From positions 1 through 9,754 of the forward strand of contig JAWOHT010000242.1 of assembly GCA_046485045.1 (NCBI GenBank): DNA of 9,754 nt, written 5' to 3'. Of this stretch, positions 1 to 6,492 are shown piece by piece. The translations under genes were made by a program, and so were the position numbers. Positions within the stretch are counted from its first letter, which is position 1; the number at the start of each line of letters is the position of its first letter. The DNA is from JAFGPL01 sp046485045 (lineage in GTDB: Bacteria; Bacteroidota; Bacteroidia; Bacteroidales; UBA10428). The notes beneath the pieces are model-generated. The model worked only from the letters and a program-made list of their open reading frames with translations. It was not told the origin of the DNA and did no database searches.

Positions 1-90
1 ATTTCCTGCCGGTGCAGGAGAAGCTTCCTGGGCCGGAGGGGATCCTCGTTGAATCGGTTCGCCTGTTCATAGGGAGAGAGGGATTTATCA
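1..90. other. GC-rich edge segment, composition unlike the rest
   Basis: The first 85-90 bases are clearly GC-rich, and the sequence then turns abruptly AT-rich (from about 88, 'tttatcacttcaacacatata'). An open minus-strand frame here reads SLSPYEQANRFNEDPLRP, with mostly G or C third positions, and a stop (TGA at 95-93) lies just before it. A plus-strand frame is also open (FLPVQEKLPGPEGILVESVR), so the coding strand cannot be settled. I do not recognise either protein. The segment may be the edge of a foreign gene, the flank of an insertion, or a chimeric contig end. The right edge of the window shows the same kind of break. Confidence 0.4.
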
Positions 91-130
91 CTTCAACACA
101 TATAATTAATTCAAATAACAATAGAAGAAA

Positions 131-276
131 ACCGGCTGCTAACATTTTGTATAAGTAATGGCAGGTAATGTGGTAAATATCAAGGTTTGTAGCCCGCTCA
201 AACTGCGTAGCGGTTTGACAAGAAAGTACAACGCAATCTGCCACTACTCATACAATTTTCCGTTATGCACCATAAA
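131..276. repeat. Long imperfect palindrome, attC-like element
   Basis: The left arm at 147-164 (TTGTATAAGTAATGGCAG) pairs with the right arm at 238-255 (CTGCCACTACTCATACAA) at 16 of 18 positions. Outside these, GGCTGC-TAAC (134-143) is an imperfect match to the complement of GTTATGCACC (262-271). Inside, TTGTA (187-191) can pair with TACAA (227-231), and TCAAAC (198-203) with GTTTGA (213-218) around a 9-nt loop. Both arm mismatches are A-C on the plus strand and therefore T-G wobbles on the minus strand, so the bottom strand folds better. Size, nested arms, AAC/GTT-flanked ends and position directly before a lone AT-rich gene resemble integron attC sites. The strict attC core GTTRRRY is not matched and no integrase is present. 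It could also be a 5' regulatory palindrome or a general Bacteroidota interspersed repeat. Confidence 0.55.
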
Positions 277-285
277 TTTCTTATT

Positions 286-1533
286 ATGAGACATATAGTT
301 ATTATTTGGATATTTATCTTACTTTGTGTTTCTTTTAATAAAATCTTAGCACAATCAGATTTCAGGCCTGGTTATTTTGTCAATAATGACAACGACACAA
401 TCCATGGTTTGATTGATTATAAAGGAAATAAGGCCAACGCCAAAAAGTGCATCTACAAAGCGGATTCAGATTCCAAACATCAAGAGTTTACCCCGGAAGA
501 AATTAAGTCTTTTAGATTCATTGATAGTAAATATTATGTTTCTAAAACCATTACCTTGGAAAATGATACAATGACACTATTCCTGGAATATTTAATAAAT
601 GGAATTGTTGATATTTACTATTATCGAGACGGTAAAGGAGAACATTATTTAATTAATAATGGAAGTATCAATTTGTATGAACTAAAGAATGATAGAAAAG
701 AAATAGTTAAATACAATAACACATATATTAAAGAATCCAAAGAATATATCGGATTGTTAAAGATCGCTTTTAAGGAAAGTCCGACAATAATGAGAAAAGC
801 GGAAAGCATTAGTTTGGATCATAAGTCACTGATTAATATATCACAAGATTATCATAAAGAAATTTGTCCAGATAAGGAATGTATTATTTATGAAAAAAAG
901 CTGCCTAAAATGGAATACCATTTTGGCCTATTTATAGGACTCAATAAAAATTCAATTTACGAAACTTCTGATATTATCGGAGATTTTGATTATTTAAGTA
1001 ACAGTCAATTTGAAGGTAGTTTTTCCCCTTTAATAGGATTCTATTATAAAAAAAATATGCCATATATAAATGAAAGATTATTCTTTTTATATGAATGTTT
1101 TTATTCCCAAATGAACATAAAGATTACAAATTCCTTTGTTGATCCATATAACAATTACAGATATTCAAACAATATAACTTATTCTCAAAAAATAGTCGGT
1201 AATAACTTGCTGTTAAAATATGAATTTAATAGAGGCACAATAAGACCTACATTTCACACAGGAGCATTTTTTTCTTATTATTTTGGAGTAAATTATAATA
1301 GAGATTATGAAGTAATTACCTCCAGAGAAACTATATATTATTCCAAACATTATACTAAAAATCCTTTTAGAAGCATAGATTATGGATTAAACTTTGGGTT
1401 TGGTTTAAAAAGTATGATATTAAATAAGAAGGAATTATTCTGTGACTTTAGATATCAATTAGGATTGGGATTTTTTCAAGGTTTAAATACCTCCATTCTT
1501 TCAATTCTAATAGGATATCAAATAGGAAAATAA
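286..1533 (+). CDS. Exported outer-membrane beta-barrel family protein
   Basis: The mature N-terminal part begins RPGYFVNNDNDTIHGLIDYKG and continues with KKCIYK...IKSFRFIDSKYYVSK. This is a small beta-rich domain common in Bacteroidota proteins of unknown role. The C-terminal half (about residues 215-415) has alternating aromatic and glycine strands (FGLFIGLNKN, SPLIGFYYKK, FHTGAFFSYYFGV, DYGLNFGFGLKS, ILIGYQIGK) like a PorT/OmpA-type outer-membrane beta-barrel. I place the start at the ATG at 286, because MRHIVIIWIFILLCVSFNKILAQ is a normal signal peptide cleaved after Ala-Gln. An in-frame ATG at 265 adds seven residues but lies inside the upstream palindrome. The gene is distinctly more AT-rich than the B12 operon and convergent to it, which suggests a separate origin. 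Function is unknown; similar proteins are sometimes misnamed tRNA modification GTPase, for which there is no support here. Confidence 0.85.
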   Translation: MRHIVIIWIFILLCVSFNKILAQSDFRPGYFVNNDNDTIHGLIDYKGNKANAKKCIYKADSDSKHQEFTPEEIKSFRFIDSKYYVSKTITLENDTMTLFLEYLINGIVDIYYYRDGKGEHYLINNGSINLYELKNDRKEIVKYNNTYIKESKEYIGLLKIAFKESPTIMRKAESISLDHKSLINISQDYHKEICPDKECIIYEKKLPKMEYHFGLFIGLNKNSIYETSDIIGDFDYLSNSQFEGSFSPLIGFYYKKNMPYINERLFFLYECFYSQMNIKITNSFVDPYNNYRYSNNITYSQKIVGNNLLLKYEFNRGTIRPTFHTGAFFSYYFGVNYNRDYEVITSRETIYYSKHYTKNPFRSIDYGLNFGFGLKSMILNKKELFCDFRYQLGLGFFQGLNTSILSILIGYQIGK

Positions 1534-1538
1534 TTTAC

Positions 1539-1624
1539 GGTGCAATATGCGATATATGCCATAACAGCCTGTCGCAGGCGCAACACAGGCTGCAACGGCA
1601 CATATCGCTATGCGTTTGTGCACC
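1539..1624. repeat. REP-like hairpin at the end of the transposase scar
   Basis: This is a three-tier stem. GGTGCA (1539-1544) pairs with TGCACC (1619-1624). GCGATATATGCC (1549-1560) pairs with GGCACATATCGC (1597-1608) with one mismatch. CAGCCTGT (1565-1572) pairs perfectly with ACAGGCTG (1585-1592) around a 12-nt loop. The single mismatch (1556/1601) is A-C on plus and T-G on minus. It abuts the 3' end of a Y1/RAYT transposase remnant, where a REP-type palindrome acted on by such an enzyme would be expected. It also sits between convergent genes and could act as a bidirectional terminator; the minus-strand side is followed by a T-rich stretch. TGCACCATAAA at 1619-1629 also occurs at 266-276, the right edge of the upstream palindrome. 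Confidence 0.65.
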
Positions 1625-1909
1625 ATAAAACACTCAAACCTATGACTATAGATAAAACTTTATCTATCACTCCATTCCCTCCGCTAAAGTTAATTGCACT
1701 GCTGTATTTCCAATATTGGGGTTCTGATCCTGCTTCTGCCGGATTGTTATGTATGTAATCTATTTTTTGCTCAATAACTTCAGGACTCCATAATTCAACA
1801 GGTTTATTATCTTGTTGCCAGAATTGCCAGCATACAAGGCAAAATAATCTTCGCGAACAAACGCATCTATCCAATATGTTACCTCAAAAATATCTTTATT
1901 TGTTGCCAT
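1608..1909 (-). pseudogene. Remnant of Y1 (IS200-like/RAYT) transposase
   Basis: Two transposase pieces lie in different frames. From the ATG at 1909 the frame reads MATNKDIFEVTYWIDAFVRE, matching the N-terminal strand of Y1_Tnp proteins (typically '..FVT..WIDVFTR..Y'). After a junction near 1838-1845 the neighbouring frame reads FWQQDNKPVELWSPEVIEQK, then IDYIHNNPAEAGSEPQYWKY and SSAINFSGGNG, the hallmark C-terminal block of this family. About 110 residues of the usual 180 or so are missing, including the HUH metal-binding motif and the catalytic tyrosine, so it is dead. The last codons run into the hairpin at 1539-1624, where the frame stops (TAG at 1610-1608). The first 14 bases overlap the end of the upstream beta-propeller gene, which uses a stop codon inside this remnant. 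Confidence 0.85.
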
Positions 1910-3011
1910 TATTTGTTTTGAAACAAAAAGCTCCCGGGCCAATACCCGTCTGAAACTTATCAATAAGGAAACCTTGAGGTGAGTAGCGACAGACTGTTCC
2001 CGGCTGAACGAAATCTATTGCATCTGCCACATATAACTCAGAACTGAAAGGGTCCACATCTAAACCATAGTAACCGCCATAAGAATTATTATTATAAACA
2101 GATTCAATGAACATCTCAGGTTCTTCTTCCGAAGTCACCGCGTGGCGGTAAATATGTTCATTGATAAAATATATAGTATCACCGGTGCCGTTTATGCACA
2201 ATTTCCGGGGGTGGTCTTCATTGTTGAACAGCCAGGTATGTTCAATAATCCGTGTTTCGGCATCAATGCGCTGCAACCCGGGCCTATCTTGCCCATAAGG
2301 ACTGTCAGGGTAGCCCCCGTCGGTTATAACCCATATTTTATTGTGTTTATCAATGCGTAACGATGTGGGTTGTTTGAGCACTTCGATAGAATCAATCACC
2401 TGGTCGGTTTCGCTGTCAATGACAAGTATTTTATTATCGTAGCTCCAGCAATTGGTAAATACATACTTTTTGTATTGCACCATTTGCTCTGTAGGGTGCT
2501 GGTAAAACTGCTGATTATTGTTGTTTACATTAATATACCCTGTAATTTCAAAGGTCTGGGGGTTTACTATGGCTATGGCTTTTGCATACAGGTCGGTTAC
2601 ATAGGCTTTGGTATTACTTAAAAAATGCATATAGCGGGGAGAAGTAAGGCCGGTTATTTTGCCAACGTATTCGAACGTGTTTATGTTGATAACATAAATT
2701 TTCCCGCTGTTGTTTACCACGATATACCCCAGGCTGTCGCGTATCACCATAGATTGTAACACATCGCCCACCGGCACAGCATTTTTGCTGAAAAACACAT
2801 TGTTATATACTTTCATAGAATCAATGTCATAATAAGACAGCGTGGCATTGTCGTACATAAAGTTGCCTTCGTTGGTAATAAAGACGCCCGAAGACTTCGG
2901 TGGCAGATCGCTTTTGTTAAGTTCATACCACAAATCATCCTCCATACACGAAGACAGTAATATAAAGAGAGTTAATAACAGAGAAATGATATGTTTAAGA
3001 TATAATAACAT
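1896..3011 (-). CDS. btuG: BtuG-like surface beta-propeller lipoprotein (DUF5074/YncE type)
   Basis: Predicted surface lipoprotein that captures cobalamin and caps the BtuB-like receptor. The N-terminus is a lipoprotein signal with lipobox LSSC and acceptor Cys22. The acidic residues just after it (C-M-E-D-D) resemble the Bacteroidota lipoprotein export signal for surface display. The rest is a seven-bladed-type propeller with repeated blades: GKIYVININTFEYVGKITGL, KAYVTDLYAKAIAIVNPQTF, KILVIDSETDQVIDSIEV, and KIWVITDGG. It ends with the family-like TGIGPGAFCFK. At 371 residues it is close to the size of characterised BtuG proteins, whose femtomolar B12 binding in Bacteroides thetaiotaomicron is established. 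It starts 6 bp after the btuB-like gene and is last in the operon. The final residues TNNGNK and the stop are read from the transposase remnant, so the original C-terminus has probably been slightly altered. Assignment to B12 rests on fold plus operon and riboswitch context. Confidence 0.88.
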   Translation of the reverse strand: MLLYLKHIISLLLTLFILLSSCMEDDLWYELNKSDLPPKSSGVFITNEGNFMYDNATLSYYDIDSMKVYNNVFFSKNAVPVGDVLQSMVIRDSLGYIVVNNSGKIYVININTFEYVGKITGLTSPRYMHFLSNTKAYVTDLYAKAIAIVNPQTFEITGYINVNNNNQQFYQHPTEQMVQYKKYVFTNCWSYDNKILVIDSETDQVIDSIEVLKQPTSLRIDKHNKIWVITDGGYPDSPYGQDRPGLQRIDAETRIIEHTWLFNNEDHPRKLCINGTGDTIYFINEHIYRHAVTSEEEPEMFIESVYNNNSYGGYYGLDVDPFSSELYVADAIDFVQPGTVCRYSPQGFLIDKFQTGIGPGAFCFKTNNGNK

Positions 3012-3017
3012 TAAAAA

Positions 3018-5036
3018 CTAAAAATTTATCATTAACAATAAAGTGTAATTCTGCAGGGGCATTATACGGTTTATCTCGCTGCGGTAAACCTCATTTAAAA
3101 GGTTGTTTATCTTAAACTCGGCACCCATATTCAGATTACCCGGCCTGATATTATAACCCAGTGTTAAATGGTTCAGGTGCTGGGCATACAAACGGTAAAA
3201 CGGATGCCCGTTTTCCGGCGGTACTTTGTTCGAGGTAATTGTATGCCTGATACCGTAGAAATGATACTGATAATTGATATATGTATCTTTAAAGTGCAAT
3301 GAAAACAGTGCATTGGCCGAATGAACAGGGATAAATGGAAGTTGTGAGCCTGTTTTTTTATCGTTTTCATTAAAAGGTTCCCCGAAATTCAACGATCTGG
3401 TAAATGCATAATTTCCGTTTATCCCGAGTTTAAATTCTCCCAAACTGTATGATGATTTAAGGTTATATTCCACGCCATACGCTTTTACTTTTCTTATATT
3501 CATTGCTTCCCAATATCCTTTAACACTGGGGAGCCATAATATCCAGTTATTGATGTTAGAAGAGTAAACCGTTAGCTGATTCTCCAATAAAAAAGCATTT
3601 GATTGTACAATGTAATGAAGGCCGGTTTCCCAGGTATGACCTTCTTCAGGCAATAAACCGGGGTTCCCTCCCGGTTGCCAGTAAAGGTCGTTCAGGGCCG
3701 GGTTGTGGAAATTGCGAACCAATCCTGATTTGATAATAAAATCGTGTTTTTCAAAAGGTTTATAGCTTATTCCAATGTTATAGATAACAGGTGTGATGAT
3801 TTTGGGTATAAGATCCTGACGCAGTTCAAGCGATAGATTTATTTTTTTAAGGAGATTAAAATACATTCCTCCAAAAGCGGAGTATTCCATCCGTTTCTCG
3901 TCATAACCGGTCAGAAGGGCGCTGTCAATGGTGGCAATATCGAAATAGTTGGCGTCAAATTTAAGAACAGATGATATTTTATCGGAAAAGGTATAATTGA
4001 ATCGGGCATTATTGTACCAGCTTTTCATCAAGCTTCCTGAATTAACGGGTGTATTTGTTTCACCTCCGCCAATTTTTACTTTCAGCACATAATTAAGTTC
4101 CTGATAATCAATTCCTGAAACGATATGCGTTTTTAGTTTTCCTCCATAATGTTTAATCTGAACAGCACTTTTTAAAGTTTCATCGGTTTGCCGGCCCGTT
4201 TTTCCTGTTTTTCTGTCATCGCCTTCATAACTTAACACGTTAGGGATTGACCTGTTGACATTTTGATACCATACCTGCGCACTGGTATATGTTTTTGGGG
4301 ATAATTTAATATAAAATTCCTGTTGTAAACCATATTTCAAGAAAACGGCATCGGAATTATACTGTTCGGGATAGTATTTTTTACCCGTAACCGAATCAAT
4401 TTCTTTCTGCTGTTTATTTACCAGGTAATAGTTGTTTTTTGAATAATTATGATATGCCCTGGTCTTCGATTGAAATTGACTGGTTCCGACATTAACCTGT
4501 CCAAACTCATCGAAGGTTGAAAAGCTGCCAATGCCCTGATAGTACCTTCCGCTAAACTTATTATTCCAGTTAACGTTGTTGTTGATGCTTATATGCCCGC
4601 CCAGGCCTCCGCTGCTTTCTTTAACAGAGGCAGCGCCATGTTGCAGCGACATGTTGTCAACAATATATACAGGAATGATAGAAAAATCTACCATTCCCAG
4701 CATAGGCGAATTAATGTTGATGCCGTTCCACGATACCTGTGTGTGCGAAGGGGCGGTACCGCGAAAAGAAGCTGTTGCCAAAGCTCCCCGGCCATAGTTT
4801 TTTATATATATGGTTGTGTTTTCGGCCAGTACATCCGACAAATTAAGGTTTATTTTTTCCATCAAGGCCAAAGAGTCTACCGTGGTTTCTTTCATCCCGG
4901 CTTCTTCTTTTTTAAAAATACGTTCGGCGGTAACCGTCACACTTTCGATATGAATAACAGTATCTGTTATTCCCTGCGAAAAGGATACACCGGCAAATAC
5001 CGTCAATACAAACATTATTGTAAATCGTTTAATCAT
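3018..5036 (-). CDS. btuB: BtuB-like TonB-dependent outer-membrane cobalamin receptor
   Basis: Outer-membrane channel that imports corrinoid using TonB energy. A signal peptide (residues 1-20, ending VSFSQ) is followed by a TonB-box-like segment ESVTVTAER (31-39). A plug domain (about 40-155) follows, with LSDVLAENTTIYIKNYGRG, ATASFRGTAPSHTQVSWNGI and LQHGAASVKESSGGLGGHI. The rest is a 22-strand-type barrel that includes the conserved NPALNDLYWQPGGNPGLLPE loop and ends in a C-terminal Phe, the usual barrel-insertion signal. At 672 residues it is BtuB/FepA-sized rather than SusC-sized, and it has no N-terminal carboxypeptidase-like extension. The start overlaps the preceding stop as TAATG (1-bp overlap), so the two genes are translationally linked, and the btuG-like gene follows after 6 bp. 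Cobalamin specificity comes from the upstream riboswitch and the BtuG- and BtuH-type neighbours; the sequence alone shows only the receptor class. Confidence 0.95.
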   Translation of the reverse strand: MIKRFTIMFVLTVFAGVSFSQGITDTVIHIESVTVTAERIFKKEEAGMKETTVDSLALMEKINLNLSDVLAENTTIYIKNYGRGALATASFRGTAPSHTQVSWNGININSPMLGMVDFSIIPVYIVDNMSLQHGAASVKESSGGLGGHISINNNVNWNNKFSGRYYQGIGSFSTFDEFGQVNVGTSQFQSKTRAYHNYSKNNYYLVNKQQKEIDSVTGKKYYPEQYNSDAVFLKYGLQQEFYIKLSPKTYTSAQVWYQNVNRSIPNVLSYEGDDRKTGKTGRQTDETLKSAVQIKHYGGKLKTHIVSGIDYQELNYVLKVKIGGGETNTPVNSGSLMKSWYNNARFNYTFSDKISSVLKFDANYFDIATIDSALLTGYDEKRMEYSAFGGMYFNLLKKINLSLELRQDLIPKIITPVIYNIGISYKPFEKHDFIIKSGLVRNFHNPALNDLYWQPGGNPGLLPEEGHTWETGLHYIVQSNAFLLENQLTVYSSNINNWILWLPSVKGYWEAMNIRKVKAYGVEYNLKSSYSLGEFKLGINGNYAFTRSLNFGEPFNENDKKTGSQLPFIPVHSANALFSLHFKDTYINYQYHFYGIRHTITSNKVPPENGHPFYRLYAQHLNHLTLGYNIRPGNLNMGAEFKINNLLNEVYRSEINRIMPLQNYTLLLMINF

Positions 5037-6484
5037 TAATTCTTTATTAACCGCATGGTTTTGCTTTCTGTTTTACCTGAAAGAATAACGATATATACAC
5101 CTTTGGGCAAATGAGAAACAGGAACAGCCTCGTTGCCGGAATATTTTTCATGTACCAGCATTATTTTTCCTGTGATATCAAATATCCGTATGGCAGCATT
5201 GTCTAATCCCTCAATATAGATACTTTCTGATGCAGGGTTTGGATGCACCCTTATTTCTTTCCATCTGTTTTGATTTAATGATGTTGAATTATCTTGGTAT
5301 ATCAAAACTGCGGAATCTGTTGCTGTAATTGCTGAATTCTTTGCTAAATATGCTGTTATGATCAGTTTTCCGGACGATGAAAAAGTCAAAAGGTTTTGGG
5401 CATTAATATTGGCATGGCTAAGGTTAACAGACCAGTTGATTACTGCATCTTTATCACGCCGGCCTTTGTCAAAGGCAAAAACTTCTATCTGGCAGGTGTT
5501 GCCAATAATCGTATCGGGTAAATGTTTCAGAACAAGTATATCGTCAATTCCTGTAATTGAATTATCGGGAGCTACATCCACTGCCCCGGTAATTTCTGTT
5601 GACAGTTCACCAAGCCAGCCTGTATTGGCTAATACTGCATTATGTACTTTTACGAAATGAATAACATCCAGATCAACATACGCTCCGTATTCATTCACAG
5701 CCCAGCTGATATCAAACGCGTCGCCTCCTGAATTTTCCATTTCAGGGGTATAGGGATTATCGGGTATTGTATAGGGAGCGCTGCCACGCCATTGGTTATC
5801 TGCGTATCCAAAGGCCTTTCTGTACGATTTTATAAATGCAGGATTGGTTCTGTCTAATTCACTGGCAATTCTGGTACCGGTAAGTGTATATTGAGCAGGG
5901 TTAATGGCCGGAAAAGAATCAGGCGACGGGTAATACGGCTGTGAATGAAAACTGTTTTTCAGAACAAATCCCGAGGCGCCAAGGTTATCAGTCCACTCAA
6001 CATCTGCTGCAACTGTCAGCCCCGGGTTCGTGTATGTTACCTGGTAATTTTTCACTGTTGTAGAGAAAAAATATTCGCTGCCTGCCAATTCATACCAGGT
6101 ATCATCGGGCAGGCCGTTACCATTTTCATCTTTCATCACCGAAACTATTCCCGGTTCGAACCAATCATTTAACGAATTTCCGAAGATGGTAAAGTCAACC
6201 CCAAAAGGGTTGTCAGGGTGGTTTACGACGGGGTCTTTAAAAGTAAAGATAACATAACCCCCAAAAGCGCCCAGGCTCATAGAACCAGAAACAGTTCCTA
6301 CAATAGATTTTGCCGAGCCGGGAATACCCCAGGGCGATGCATTGATAAGCTGTCCCGGTGCAGGTTTATATTCCAGTACTTCAGATATGTATTGTGCCTG
6401 TATAACTTTTATATATACAAGTGCCAACATTACGAATATTATCTTTTTCGCCACGTTACTTATATAATTTTTACACAACCTCAC
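5036..6484 (-). CDS. T9SS-exported surface protein of Bacteroidota B12 loci
   Basis: Secreted protein of unknown biochemical role that is a recurrent companion of btuB/btuG genes in Bacteroidota. A hydrophobic signal (about residues 12-31, ending VIQAQ) leads into the conserved core: EYKPAPGQ, SLGAFGGYVIFTFKDPV, GVDFTIFGNS, FEPGIVSVMKDENGNGLPDD (109-128) and TWYELAGSEY. It continues with FGYADNQW, IHFVKVHNAVLANTGWLGE and STEITGAVDV. The segment DENGNGLPDD (119-128) resembles a calcium-binding loop. An Ig-like stretch (about 310-400) and a T9SS type A sorting tail (about 405-482, HPNP...IFDITGK...LPKGVYIV...MRLIKN) follow. The first start is GTG at 6484, 8 bp after the upstream stop. A second GTG at 6454 would give MAKKIIFVMLALVYIKVIQA, an equally good signal peptide; no ATG is available. 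It may scaffold or bind corrinoid at the surface, which is inference from context. Confidence 0.88.
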   Translation of the reverse strand: MRLCKNYISNVAKKIIFVMLALVYIKVIQAQYISEVLEYKPAPGQLINASPWGIPGSAKSIVGTVSGSMSLGAFGGYVIFTFKDPVVNHPDNPFGVDFTIFGNSLNDWFEPGIVSVMKDENGNGLPDDTWYELAGSEYFFSTTVKNYQVTYTNPGLTVAADVEWTDNLGASGFVLKNSFHSQPYYPSPDSFPAINPAQYTLTGTRIASELDRTNPAFIKSYRKAFGYADNQWRGSAPYTIPDNPYTPEMENSGGDAFDISWAVNEYGAYVDLDVIHFVKVHNAVLANTGWLGELSTEITGAVDVAPDNSITGIDDILVLKHLPDTIIGNTCQIEVFAFDKGRRDKDAVINWSVNLSHANINAQNLLTFSSSGKLIITAYLAKNSAITATDSAVLIYQDNSTSLNQNRWKEIRVHPNPASESIYIEGLDNAAIRIFDITGKIMLVHEKYSGNEAVPVSHLPKGVYIVILSGKTESKTMRLIKN

Positions 6485-6492
6485 AATTCTTC

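Noticed and set aside
131..276. A genuine integron attC site
   Set aside because: The right core reads GTTATGC rather than GTTRRRY, the left core does not match RYYYAAC, and no integrase is in the window; kept only as attC-like.
1540..1758. A 72-codon plus-strand frame
   Set aside because: It spans the hairpin and the antisense of the transposase remnant; no domain or signal was seen.
4576..5039. Two overlapping open frames on the plus strand
   Set aside because: They lie opposite the signal peptide and plug of the BtuB-like receptor, whose minus-strand frame is clearly the coding one; they are antisense shadows.
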